Below, piece by piece: positions 1 to 12,575 of a stretch of DNA of 47,500 nt (the first letter of the stretch is position 1; the number at the start of each line of letters is the position of its first letter). Made by a program: the position numbers and the translations under genes. The stretch comes from Acanthamoeba castellanii str. Neff (Eukaryota > Discosea > Longamoebia > Acanthamoebidae). A model generated the notes under the pieces. That model was not told where the DNA came from, did no database searches, and saw only the letters and a program-made list of their open reading frames with translations. The DNA lies in the NCBI RefSeq assembly GCF_000313135.1, contig NW_004457271.1:23035-70534 (forward strand). Reading direction: 5' to 3'.

Positions 1-2
1 GC

Positions 3-92
3 TCGCTCGTGATTGCAGGAGCCGGCGCCGGCTACTTCCTGTTCGCTCGCCTGCGCCGCAACGTCGTCATCAACGAAGCCGGATGTCATTAG
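3..92 (+). CDS. 3' end of a gene, C-terminal membrane-anchor-like tail (5' part outside window)
   Basis: The first 92 bases read as the last 29 codons of a protein ending in a TAG at 90-92. The residues are SLVIAGAGAGYFLFARLRR followed by a short polar tail, which looks like one hydrophobic, glycine/alanine-rich helix with a basic stop-transfer end. This suggests a C-terminal transmembrane anchor, but family and function cannot be told from so little. An alternative is that the exon begins at a splice acceptor (TTGCAG at about 13-18) so that only the part from GAGAGYF onward is coding. The 256 bases that follow, up to the next start codon, show no gene. Confidence 0.45.
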   Translation, partial: SLVIAGAGAGYFLFARLRRNVVINEAGCH

Positions 93-348
93 TATGTATC
101 GGGTCCTATCCCGCGAGGGCCAGGCCACGCCCTTCTGTACAAAAAGCCTCACATTCACTTGCGAACGCCTCTATTCAGCCAATGAAGCTGGAGTACCCTT
201 AACTTGCCTCTTTAACTTTAGGTGAGCAACCAATGGGCACGCACGACCGCTGAAGTGAAAACCCTGCTTCATCCACAAATGAGCACCTTCTTCTTATACC
301 CGCTACCGGTAGGCCAGTGCGTTGTACAACACAAGCAAAGAGAGAAGA

Positions 349-2508
349 TGAAGAAGGTCAAGGTGGTATTCGGAGAGTCGCGTCTGCTCATTCCGTGCGG
401 CGATGGCAAGGACAAGGTGGAGCGTCTCGTGGAGGACATCAACAAGCGCTTCCAGAGCCACCTCGGCGACCCCACCGCCCGGGCCAAGGAGCTCACCACG
501 TCCGACGGCTTCCTCGTTAATCCGCACGACGTAATTGATCACGTAATCGACGACAGCGTGGTGCTGCATGCGCTCGACTACGCGACCTGGCTCAAGGTCA
601 ATCTTACTCTGCTCGAAAAGGCCGGGCACAACCTCATGCGCCCCGACTACGCGGGCGGCAACTGGCGTCCGCCCTACCGCTACGCCGAGATCGGCAAGCA
701 CAAGCACAACAAGATTTACATCAAGATCGGCTCTGCTTCCGATGTCGTGGATCGGCTGGAGCTGTTCGATCTCGAGAGCCTGCGCACGTTCGGCAAGGAG
801 AACGACCGCGCCCTGATTGCCCACAAGGAAGTCAAGGAGACCACGGACGGCACCGCCTGGGATTGGTCCGTGCAGGTCCACTTCATCATCGAAAAGGGCG
901 TCGTCGTTGCTGCCGAGCTCTCCGTTCGGAGCACCAGGTTCCTCCTCCCACATTGCACAACAAAGATCGACATCGTGATTTGATTTTTTAATTGTTCGAT
1001 TTCTCTTTTCTGTTCTGCTTTGCAGTGATGCTCGTCCTCAGATTGAGGTGGTGCCCATCAACGGAGACCTCACCCTGGGCGCTGCCGTGGTGAAGCAGAC
1101 CGCCTCCTTCCCCAAGCCGGCGAAGGCCTACACGCTTCCCGAGACCAAGACCGAAGGACCCGCCTACGACGCCAAGGACTTCATTTCTGGTACCCCTACC
1201 CCCTTTCATGTGCCTGTTCACGTCATGCACAGGAGTGCAAGTCCTCCTGCATTGCTTCACTGCATCGTGATGACCTCATGAGTGATCGTCTTGCTCTGCA
1301 CCCACAGCCCACCTCGCGCCTTCGGGCATCGTTGAGAATCCTGTGCCCGAGAATGTTGCCAAGGGCGATCTGGGCATCGAAATCAAGCAGAAGGACGCCA
1401 CCCAGCCCGACCAGGTACGGTGCACTCACGCACGCACCTGCACCAACGTAGTGCACCACTCGCTTACGGTTCCTGCTCGTTCTCGCGCAGAGCTGGGCCT
1501 CGGGTGGAAGGTACTCGAATCTTTCTACAACCACCTTGCCCTTTTCAATCCGCTCGAGAAGGACGTCGCAATCGTCAAGGTCAAGTCCGAGTACGAGAAG
1601 GACGGAGAGTGGATCGAGATGAAGACCAGGTATCTTGCCTTTCACCCGTTTACCTTCCTCTTAGGGCTGTCGTGGTTGCTTGTTTCCTCACAAACCTGGC
1701 TGCACCAACAGGCTTGGTTCGAAGAGCGGTTACTACCGCTACTCCATGGGCTACCACGATGACGGCTTCGTGCTCGAGCCCAACCAGAGGCTCAACCTTG
1801 CCATTGAGAGCGCCGTCGAGGTCAAGGCTGCCCAGTACGATCGCGAAAGGTATACCATAGTCTGCCATCAGCTCCACAACCTTCTTCTTTTCGTGTACTG
1901 ACGTATTCGCTTTCTCACTCGCAGGCGGGCACACCACTCGCTTCCCTCTCCGTTCCGCATCCGTATCACCATCGTTGACAAGGAGGGCAAGAGCTCGCAG
2001 CTGGTGATCGAGCACTCCAACCAACCGCTCGTCCTCCCCACCAAGGAGTCGAGGGACAAGTCGGAGGACCGCGTCTGCGACTTCTGGATCTCTGCCGACG
2101 ACATCGACGGCGAAGCTCGCGTCTGGATCGAGGCCTACCACGTGCCCGAGGAGCACCGCGTGCAGTTCGCGAGCAAGCCCTCGGACAAGAGCAAGTACTG
2201 CTACAAGGACGACCTCGACTACCTCTTCTACCTCGCCAAGAAGGACAACAAGACCGAGATCGAGGTCGAAGAGCTCACCACCCAGGTACCACCACCTTTC
2301 TTTTGTTCGAGTCTTTGCTTCTCTCGTTGACTGTCCACTCAACTTATTGTGATTGACATCACAGGATGAGGGCCGGGGATACTCGCAGAAGGCCACCGCG
2401 CTGGTGGACCTGGAGAACAACTGGGTCTACGCCTTCCGCTTCGAGATCAAGACCAACACCTCCACCACCGTCGGCCACTACCTCCTGCCCGACCTCACCA
2501 AGGCCTGA
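349..2508 (+). CDS. Protein with PAR3 N-terminal (CR1/PB1-like) domain, rest unknown
   Basis: Start ATG at 349, stop TGA at 2506-2508. The exons I read are 349-937, 1026-about 1192, then about 1308-1415 and three or four more, with clean GT-AG borders. The N-terminus (MKKVKVVFGESRLLIPCGDG) closely follows the pattern of the animal PAR3 N-terminal domain: V-x-F-G-x-x-R, then PCGDG, then a helix beginning KV, then an acidic D-D pair near residues 68-72. In animals this ubiquitin-like fold polymerises PAR3 head to tail. I see no PDZ domains. The remaining roughly 500 residues are soluble, mixed alpha/beta and rich in charged residues (for example DFWISADDIDGEARVWIEAY); I do not recognise them. 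Known: the family's role in polarity scaffolds. Inferred: self-association. The gene is followed 87 bases later by the acylphosphatase-like gene on the same strand. Confidence 0.8.
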
Positions 2509-2595
2509 ACTGGTCTTGTCAGTCACCATCACTGGCCGTAAAATAATTTCTCACTTGAGGCCCATAAAATAAACACAAAGCAAAAAGCACACAAG

Positions 2596-3113
2596 ATGAG
2601 TGGGGTAAGCTGCGTGCGCTACTTTCAGGCTATGGGGGCTGTGCAGAACGTCATGTTCAGGTGCTTCTTCTTTTCTCACAACCGTTCCGCAACCCTGCCG
2701 AGCAAAGTAAGGTGGTTATTCGGGGGGGGGGGTGATGTAGGCAGACGCTGATGCGAGGAGCACAGAAGCGAGGGCTGGAGGCCGGAGCGTCCAACGCGAA
2801 GCACGACAGGCACATGGTCGAGCTGACACTGCAGTGTGCCGCTGGCGATGACCCGGCCACGCTCGAGGAGGTGGTGGACTTTCTGCGGTCGGGCCGCCAG
2901 TTGAACAGTTGGGGTGCGCGTGTGGAGCAGCTCGAGGAACTGCCCCACGGTAGGCCCATCAGCGAGTGCGCACCGCCACTCTTCTTTCTGTTCTTCTTCA
3001 CACACCTTGCTTTTTCTGACGTTGGCCTCGTGTGTGTCGCGTGTAGGCACGAAGTGCACACGGGCAACGTTGACAACTTCCAGTGGAACTCCAACGTGGA
3101 GATGTACCTCTGA
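2596..3113 (+). CDS. Acylphosphatase-like protein
   Basis: I read three exons, 2596-2660, 2741-2949 and 3055-3113, giving a protein of about 110 residues, near the usual 90-100 for acylphosphatase. The start region carries AMGAVQNVMFRQT, matching the family phosphate-binding loop G-x-VQG-V-x-FR; the catalytic arginine is present but the second glycine of the loop is asparagine. The next helix (MRGAQKRGLEAGASN) ends with the asparagine that corresponds to the catalytic Asn. The second half (ATLEEVVDFLRSG, then WGARVEQLEEL) fits the second alpha/beta unit. The usual reaction is hydrolysis of acyl phosphates in the cytosol. Because of the loop change activity is uncertain. The acceptor chosen for the last exon (after CACGAAG) is the one that keeps the frame open to the TGA at 3111. 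Confidence 0.72.
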
Positions 3114-3217
3114 TGTACAGCAGAGCGTAACAACGAGTGAGCGTTTGTGTGGTGACTGTACAGAAGTGATTTATGTGTTCGAGCAAGCAGGTTCTTGATC
3201 TTCTTCTTCTTCTTCTT

Positions 3218-3933
3218 CTAGAAGAGGGTGCACTGCTCCTTGCCGCCCAGCTTGCCCAGGCTCTTCATTCGTCGCAGCGAACCCAGGCCCGACTTGCCGC
3301 CGCTCTCCTTTCTCTTCTTCTTGTCGCCTGAGTCGCTGGCGCACTCGATCGACTGGCGGATGGCGCGCACCAGCTCGAAGAAGGCCTGCTCGACGTTGAC
3401 GCGCGACTTGGCCGACGACTCGATGAAGGGGCAGCCGAACGACTTGGCCAGGTCGGCGCCCTGCGAGGTGGCGACCACCCGCGAGTCCTCGAGGTCGCAC
3501 TTGTTGCCCACCAGCACCATGGGCACCCGGTCCTCCTCCTTGACCCTCAGGATCTGCTCGCGGAACACGCTGAGCTCCTCGAACGACGACGTCGACGTGA
3601 TGGAGTAGATGCACAAGAAGCCTTGGCCGGTCCTCATGTACTGGTCCCTCATCGCACTGTAGGTGTATACCAGATATGGTGGGTGAAGACGAGTCATAAG
3701 AAAAGGTGATGGTGATAACAAAGATGATAAAGGGCGAACCTGAACTCTTCTTGGCCGGCGGTGTCGAGGATGTCGAGCAGGCAGGTGGTGCCGTCGATCT
3801 CGACCTGCTTGCGATAGGAGTCCTCGATGGTGGGGTCGTAGTCGTCCATGAACATGTGGTTGATGAGCTGGATGGTGAGGGCCGACTTGCCGACGCCACC
3901 AGTGCCCACTACGACCAGCTTGTACTCAATCAT
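3218..3933 (-). CDS. Ras family small GTPase with CAAX box
   Basis: Two exons, 3740-3933 and 3218-3656, joined within GAG TTC AG|T GCG so that the switch II reads [19 protein letters not shown]. The protein begins [20 protein letters not shown], has the effector loop [13 protein letters not shown], the guanine-specificity motif NKCD, the ETSAK-equivalent ESSAK, and a basic C-terminal region ending in the prenylation box CTLF. All GTP-binding motifs are present, with Gly12 and Gln61 as in wild-type Ras. Position 11 is threonine where most Ras proteins have alanine. The hypervariable region ([13 protein letters not shown] and onward) is longer and more basic than in human Ras and lacks an extra cysteine, so membrane binding probably relies on prenyl plus basic charge. 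The phenylalanine at the end of the CAAX box suggests geranylgeranylation rather than farnesylation. It is transcribed away from the carboxypeptidase gene. Confidence 0.96.
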
Positions 3934-4215
3934 TCTTGCGTTTGGATGTACGGGTGCGATGCTGCTTGTTGGTGTCGGATGTGTTAGAGTGGCCGCTTAC
4001 GCGAGTGGTATTGTGCTGGTCGGACCTAAAAATAACTCGCTTGCTGAATGGCTGGAGCTGCTGATTGGCCAGGCTTGCGTCAGCTGAATAAATATGTGGC
4101 ACATTTCTCGTGACTTTTCTCCTCGAAGGAAATGCCTTTTCTTTTTTAATATTCGGCTGCCGAGTTCTTCGCCGAGAGCCGACGAGCATTCTCACTCCGC
4201 GCCCGCCACTCGACA
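3934..4215. promoter_or_regulatory. Bidirectional promoter region, Ras / carboxypeptidase
   Basis: A 282-base gap between two divergent start codons. It contains an AATAAATATG stretch at about 4087-4096, roughly 120 bases before the carboxypeptidase start, and a pyrimidine-rich T-run near 4139-4148. Assignment as promoter rests on position only. Confidence 0.4.
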
Positions 4216-6564
<2,349 letters not shown>

Positions 6565-6672
6565 GAAGTAAGCGCGCTGTGGCAGCTGTACTCGTACATT
6601 CTTTAAATTCCTTTTTGTCAGTCGAGAGCGCGGGGAGGTGGTGGGGCTTGTTGGGGTGTGGCGTGCAGGAAT

Positions 6673-8425
6673 TCAAGACAGGGCGTAGGACACGGGTGCG
6701 TAGCCCTGGTTCTTGGTGAGGGTGTAGATGACCGTCGTCCAGCACCAGATCATGGTCCACGTGACGGCCAGGAAGGAGAACCGCAGCACCCGCTTGCCCG
6801 GGTTCTGTTCGCGTGGCACCTGCACCGTAAGCGCCACCCACGTCATCCCGCCTCCAATAACTGTCGCCGTGTGCGTGTGCGGTGTCGTGTAAGTGCGTGT
6901 GAGTGTGGGTGCATGTGAGTGCGTTAGGGACGGGTGTGAGGGCGGTGGGTGACGGTGCGTACATAAGGCGGCCATGATGAGGCCTTCGACGATGGTCTGC
7001 GAGTAGCCGCCCCGGAACAGCTGGATGCCGCCGGAACGCGTGAGCGCCACCAGCGGCGCGCCTCGAATCATGTTCCAGTGCATGCCCGACATCGTGAATG
7101 CGTACACGCTCTGCGCACGCACACGCAACACGCACCGCACACGCACCAACGCACACGCACACGCACACAGGTTACGGTTGTCAGAGAACAGAGGGAGAGG
7201 GAAGTCGTACCATGGCGGCGATGAACCAGAACATGGGGATCTGCATGATCACGACCAGGTCCCGCCAGTGGTAGGCGAAGAAGAGCGCGCACAGGGCGAT
7301 AATCACCAGCGGGACGGCGTTGGTCACCATCCAGTGTGTCTTTGGCGCGCTGATCTGCCATTTCATTACATTCAACAACCAACCAACCAGAGCAAGAGCC
7401 AAGAAAACAAGAGAATGATGTGTGTGTGTGCGGGCATACCCGCTCGCCGGTCATGCGGCTCAGCCAGGAGGCGAGCTTATCGGGATGGGAGACCTCGGCG
7501 TTCGATGCGAGTGCGAAGTGCGTATTCAAGTTCCACGCGTCACCGCTGGCCACGAACGCCACCGCCGGAACGCTGTCCACCCCAAACTATGGGGCAGTTC
7601 GTCCCGCGGGTGAGCGCGACACCGTGATGTGTCGTGTGTGTCGTGTGTGTCGTGTGTGTCGTGTGTGGTTACCATCTCATAGGCCTGTGGCGAGGTGTGC
7701 GGCCAGAGCTCGGCAAAGTAGACCGGCCTCCGCTGCTGAGACTGGGAGCCTGCTCCCGCATCGTAACCTTGCTTCACCAAGCCCAGCACATACTCAGCAT
7801 ACCTTCACGCACCCCACGCCACACGACACGCCGCGACACGCACGACACGACACGCGTCTGTCATTATTGTGTCTTCATGGCAATGCAGACACGCGCGCAC
7901 GTACCGGCATGGCTCGCACTTGGGGTCGTTCGTAGAGAAGAGCAGCACGAGGGCGTAGTCCCGCTCGTAGGGCTGCTTCACGAGCTCGTCGATCCGGGCG
8001 TCGTTGAATCGCAGCATCGCCAGGCCTCGCCTGCGCACCACCCACCACCGCCGGCGCCGTCATTGACGTCAGCTCCATGCGGGGGTGGACGTGGGGAGGG
8101 GAGGGGGCGTGTGCGGGCACTCGTTTCGCACCTTTGGGCGGCAGCGTGCAGCTTTGCGATGCGCTCGCTGGCATCAACTTCGGCCGAGGCAGAGGCGAGC
8201 GCTGCGATGGCGACGATGATGAAGATGACGAAGAGGCCGGTGTACCACGCCCGGGACAATCGCAGCACGCTGCCGCTCAAGCCCCGCGGCCTGGTAGTTT
8301 ACAATCAGATAAAAAATAACAAAATTGAAAACAAATAAGAAATTGTTATAAAATATAAAATAAAGTGTTCTCATCTAAGGAGGTACGCACGCGACGTTGG
8401 GCTGAAGGCTGCCGAGCGCACCCAT
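6673..8425 (-). CDS. Oligosaccharyltransferase subunit OST3/OST6 (TUSC3/MAGT1 family)
   Basis: The first exon is 8391-8425 (MGALGSLQPNV), the next starts at 8290 after a 100-base AT-rich intron, and the stop TGA lies at 6673-6675. After an N-terminal hydrophobic segment (YTGLFVIFIIVAIAALASA) comes a thioredoxin-like luminal domain with the redox motif CEPC (within NDPKCEPCRY) and a cis-proline-type SVPAV. Four membrane helices follow, including VPLVIIALCALFFAY and IPMFWFIAAMSVYAF. This is the family plan: an oxidoreductase subunit of the ER oligosaccharyltransferase that holds cysteine-bearing substrates near the glycosylation site; family members have also been linked to magnesium transport. 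One intron boundary (TTAT|GTACGC to TTGGAG|GCGGG) was chosen because it restores the GMTWVALTVQVPREQ helix. The gene is divergent from the PARP gene with only about 100 bases between starts. Confidence 0.93.
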
Positions 8426-8525
8426 GCAGTGTCGTCCCCGCTGGTCGAAAAAACAAATGAAAAGAAAGGGAAAAAACCTTGGAAAATATAACAAAAATTA
8501 TGCACCCCTTTTCTGGCCCAGAAAA
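8426..8525. promoter_or_regulatory. Compact bidirectional promoter, OST3/6 and CUE-PARP genes
   Basis: Only 100 bases separate the two divergent ATG codons (8425 on minus, 8526 on plus). The gap is A-rich on the plus strand (runs of A around 8448-8500) and contains AAAATATAACAAAAATTATG. Any promoter elements of both genes must fit here or lie within the first introns. Confidence 0.4.
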
Positions 8526-11478
8526 TGGAAGCCAACAAGCCGGCAGCACCAGCAGCTCCTCGGGCAGACATGTCTGACGAGTACCGCAAGATAGTACGGT
8601 GGCCCCGACCCTTGCCATTGTTATGATTTTGTTTTGTTGTTTTTTATAAACACAGACACGTCTGTCCAGACTGCGGGAGTGCATGGGCTGTTTCCCGGGC
8701 TGCGACGTCGGGGCATCTACGACATCGTGGTCAAGGAGAAGGGCGACGTTGACAGGCACCGCTACCCCCTTCAGCCACCCCTTTCTTTGCTCGCCTTTGA
8801 AGAAGGAGAGAAAGAGTTGAGAACACTGACGGTGAAGTGAAAACTGTGTCGCATCGTCCACGCAGGGTGACCAGCCGCATCCTACGGGTTCTCGACAAGG
8901 CCGCCAGGTGCGCCATCCACACACACACACACAACACACAACACACACAACACGACACAACACGCGCCCCGACAAAACACGCGGCACGCAGAATGACACG
9001 CGCCTGGGGAGGCTCACGCAACATTGGCTTTCGATCGATGTAGTGGGCAGTCGTTGGTACCCAAGGAAGCGGCCGAGCGGGCCTTCCAGGGTCCCTGTCC
9101 CGCCGGACCACCGGAAGATCAGGGCAAGGGCAAGGAGCGGGTGCACGAGCTCCAGACGGCCCGGCAGCGGGAGCGCGAGATCGGGGAGCTGCTGGACCTG
9201 TTTCCGGCCCTGCCGCGCCACCGCCTCGAGGCGGCCTACGACGCCCACGGCCAGCACCTCCAACCCACCGTCGACCACCTCCTCACCGCCGCGGCCGACG
9301 ACAGCATCGACAACAATAACAACAGCGGCGCTGCTGTCGATGTGGCTGTCGATGGCGACAAAGGCAGCGATGAAGAAGAATGATGAAGATGACGATGATG
9401 ACGATGATGACGACGACGAGGAAGAGGAAGAGGGGTTGAAGTTTAGGTGCATGGAGTACTTGAGGGAGCGGTGGGGGCAGTACGCGGACCAGCTGCACCG
9501 GCTCACGCCCGAGGTGGGGCGCGAACTTCAGGACCACGTGCGCGCGTACGGCCTCCCGGGCGCGCACGCCCGAGCGCCCGTCATAGAGCCCGTGGCCCTC
9601 TCGCCCGAGGAGGAGCGCGCACGCGAGGACCTCAACTCCGTCTTTCTCTTTGCCCTCACCTCCACCTCCTCCGACTCTTCTTCATCGTCGTCTTCTTCTT
9701 CTTCGTCGTCGTCGTCGGCGTCATCGGGGCGAAATGACAATCTGAGACTGAGCAGCGAGGGTGTGGCCGCCTCGGTACGTTACGCTCTGCGCTCACGGTT
9801 GTGTTGGGCCGCGGCACTCACGCGCAGAGAGCACTATGTTGGTGGGCGGTGGGTGCAGGCCGGGTGGATGGCGGAGTGGGAGGAGATGGAGCGGCGCGAC
9901 GAGGAAGTGGCGCGTGCGTTGCAGCGCGAGGAGGACGAGCGCGCAGCCGACATCGAGCGCAAGGACGAGCAGCTGGCCCACCTCATCGCCGTCCAGGAGC
10001 GGCGCCAGGAGGCCCTCCGCCGGCGCCGGCGGCAGGAACAGACCATCGCCGCGGCCGACGAGGCGAGACGGCGGCGCGAGGCCGACGACGCCGAGTACGC
10101 GCGTACGCTCCAGGAGCAGTTCGACGCGGAGAAGAAGGGGGACGCGGAGGTGAAGCGCATGATGGAGCTGATGGAGGAGGAGGAGGCCTCGATGTCGCTC
10201 ATCCGCCAGCTGCTCGGCCATGAGAAGCAGTTCCGGGGCCACCACCATGCTGAGGACTTGATGAAGCACTCGGGTACGTTCATCTGTTATTGCACTCCCC
10301 AAGACACGACGTACACGACGCACGCGCAACTGACGCGTACGACACACACACCACACACAACACGCACGCACACACGGCACGCACACGGCACACGGCACAC
10401 AGACGATCAATTGTGCGAGGCGCTGTTTGCCGGGAACATTAACGAGTTCCTCACGGAGGACACGCGACAGGTGACCGACATCAAGCGGGTGCTGCAGGTG
10501 GAGCTCGTGCGTCGCTTCATGGCCAAATGGCTCGAACTCAAGCGCACCTACGGTACTCCTGCCCACACACGCACACACACACACGCCCGCACGTGTGGCT
10601 GACGGGCGGGTTAGGGTCCTACGCGGAGGAGGCGCGGCCGCGGTTGGGGTTCCACGGGACTCCCGAAGCGAACATCCCCAACATCCTCCAGCAGGGCCTG
10701 CTCGTGCCCGGCACCCACGGCGTCATTAACCGCACTGACGACGGTACCCAGCCCATGCCCTTCTATTCCTTTCTGTTACCCGCCATTGACGTGCGTGTGC
10801 GTGCGCGCGTGGTTCGGGCCTAGGCTATTACGGGGCGGGTATCTACCTGTCGCCGGACGCCAGGACCTCGCTCGGCTATGCGGGCGGGTGCGGCAAGCTG
10901 CTGGTGTGTGCGGTGCTCATGGGTCGCATCTACAAGTGCGAGGACCTCATGCACGGCGCCCCTTGCACGCCCGGTACGTCCGCCCAGATCGATGCCTCCA
11001 TTGAATCACACTCGTACTTGGCAACACCACCGGCTGCTGACCCATCGATGTGGGTCCACGTCACGCCTTTCTCGGCCGCGGCAGGCTTTGATAGCCACAT
11101 GTCGCCCTGCGAGGGTGAGCTCATTTTGTTTGAGGCCGCCCAGGTTCGTGGCCGCATTCACGACACGACACTACACACACGCTCCACACACGACACGCAC
11201 GGCACGCGACACGACACACACGGCACATGCCGATGTTAACACAAGTTGGCTGGAACGAGCAGGTGCTGCCGTGTTTCGTGATTACCATCGCCAGCGCCGT
11301 GCAGCGGCCCATGCCCACACCGGCGCCACCGTACCAGTCGACGGCCCACCTCACGGCGAAGAAGGCGGCCAAGGCAAAGGGCGGGCGCACGCCCAAGACC
11401 ACCGCCAAGCTGAAGCGTCAGCGGAAGCTCGCGCGTCGCGCCCAAAGAGCGGCCAAGGGCGGACGCAAGAACAAGTGA
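8526..11478 (+). CDS. CUE/UIM-like ubiquitin-binding protein with PARP catalytic domain
   Basis: Probable start ATG 8526 (MEANKPAAPAAPRADMSDEY); stop TGA at 11476-11478. Order of parts: a short N-terminal domain (RRGIYDIVVKEKGDVDR); a CUE/UBA-like three-helix unit at about 9175-9290 (IGELLDLFPALPRHRLEAA); an acidic then poly-serine linker; a long charged helix region at about 9860-10200 with two UIM-like motifs (DEEVARALQREEDE and DDAEYARTLQEQFD); and a PARP catalytic domain at about 10610-11310. The PARP part shows FHGTPEANIPNILQQG (His), YYGAGIYLSPDARTS (Tyr) and GELILFEAAQV (Glu), so the H-Y-E triad is complete and NAD-dependent ADP-ribosylation is plausible. The C-terminus is a lysine/arginine-rich tail. 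The reading frame changes at about 9335-9385, between the CUE unit and the acidic stretch; a one-base assembly error or a very short intron could explain it. A split into two genes is possible but less likely. Confidence 0.8.
9394..9430 (+). repeat. Acidic codon tract (GAT/GAC/GAG)n in CUE-PARP gene
   Basis: A run of GAT, GAC and GAG/GAA codons giving about 17 consecutive Asp/Glu residues, immediately after the apparent frame change. A second low-complexity tract at about 9669-9725 encodes polyserine. Such tracts are prone to length change and sequencing error. Confidence 0.8.
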
Positions 11479-11609
11479 GAATCATCGCTTGACTGTCTCG
11501 CATCATCAACCTGTGTACTGCATTATTCATAATATTCAATTTCATTATTATTATTATTTTTTAGTTGAACATGAACATGACCATATAGGTGTAGATGGGC
11601 GGGTTGGGA

Positions 11610-12266
11610 TCAGGGGAGGACGGTGAAGTCGAACACGATGACGCCGTCCTTGGGGTCGAGGAGCGGACCCACGAACTGCTTGAAGGCGTCGTGGTGGGGA
11701 TCGTAGGGGAAGTGGAATGGACGGCCCACGAAGTAGTTCCTCTCCGCCACCGACGCGAAAGTCGAGATATACCCTAAAATTTTCATCCAATACTGGCTTT
11801 ATCCACCGCACCGGAGTATTTTAAACCAAACAGTTTTCTTCAGGATATGGGGTACCTTGCTCCATGCCCTGGTCCTTGCCCTCGGGGCTGTTGGGGAAGC
11901 CGGCGTCGAAGGAGACGATGTAGGGCCGTCCCGTGGTGGTGTTGACACACTTGTGCAGCAACGACCGGTACACCGTCATCACCTCCTGTGGTGTCGCGGA
12001 TTGGCTTCAGGATGGCACGAGAGAGAGAACTGAGAACAGTGAGCGGCGGAGCGCTCGAACCTTCCTGGTCTGCGCAGAGACGGACGGGAGGAACTTGAAG
12101 CTGACGAAGTGGCGGACCAGCCCCGCATCAGGGTTGGGCTGCGCGTCCTAAGAGGTCAGCCAAGGCTGGGCCAACTAAGGCGAGAGGGAACTACCTGAGC
12201 GTGGGCGGTGGCCAGGAAAGTGGCGATGGCCAGCACTGTTAGCAGGACGATGGACAAGCGGCTCAT
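11610..12266 (-). CDS. Secreted stress-responsive A/B-barrel (Dabb) domain protein
   Basis: Four exons from ATG at 12264-12266 to TGA at 11610-11612, about 150 residues. Residues 1-25 are a signal peptide (SIVLLTVLAIATFLATAHAQ). The mature part starts VRHFVSFKFLPSVSAQTRKE, the first strand and helix of a Dabb ferredoxin-like domain, and later shows YISTFASVAERNYFVGRPFH, the typical segment where a short helix is followed by a Tyr and a His-Phe near the strand edge. It ends GVIVFDFTVLP, the last strand. Dabb proteins normally dimerise into an alpha/beta barrel in the cytosol or plastid; export of one is less usual. Substrate or role is unknown. The exon joins CAAG|GG and AAG|GAG keep the frame. 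Confidence 0.8.
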
Positions 12267-12575
12267 TGTTTGTTTGTTTGTTTGGTTTTAGTGCGCTCTT
12301 TGCGCCGGCGTGTGTTTGATGGCGCACGAGAGCGAAAAGACAACACCAATTCCATTCTTGAAGACATGTGGAGGAAAATGCCTTGTTATTCCCTATTGGT
12401 CCCTCCTATGTGGATAAATCCCCTTGTGCACTGGAGAAAAAGAAAGGTCACATGGCCCAGAGGTGGGACCTCCTTTGGCGATATCATGGAATGTAGTGTA
12501 GTGTAGTGGCCAACTTCTTTTTAGGTTCTGCAGTTGATAGTCTCAAAACGTACTGACGGACAGAGTTCGTTTTGT
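12267..12575. other. Intergenic region upstream of the Dabb gene
   Basis: About 310 bases between the Dabb start and the end of the LCAT gene, both on the minus strand. It should hold the LCAT 3' end and the Dabb promoter. A (TGTTT)n run at about 12267-12284 lies directly upstream of the Dabb ATG, and a short GTAGT tandem at 12493-12508. No gene seen. Confidence 0.6.

Noticed and set aside
303..953. Minus-strand open frame of 216 codons over the PAR3-like gene
   Set aside because: It is the antisense shadow of the GC-rich coding exon, with no recognisable protein features, while the plus frame has clear domain similarity.
8908..9300. Plus-strand reading frame beginning in a CA repeat (HPHTHTQHTTHTT)
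   Set aside because: The first 400 bases are intron and wrong-frame sequence; only the later part, after about 9355, matches the real PARP-gene frame.
9793..10584. Long minus-strand frame of 263 codons
   Set aside because: Antisense of the charged helix and UIM-like part of the PARP gene; the sense strand carries the recognisable domains.
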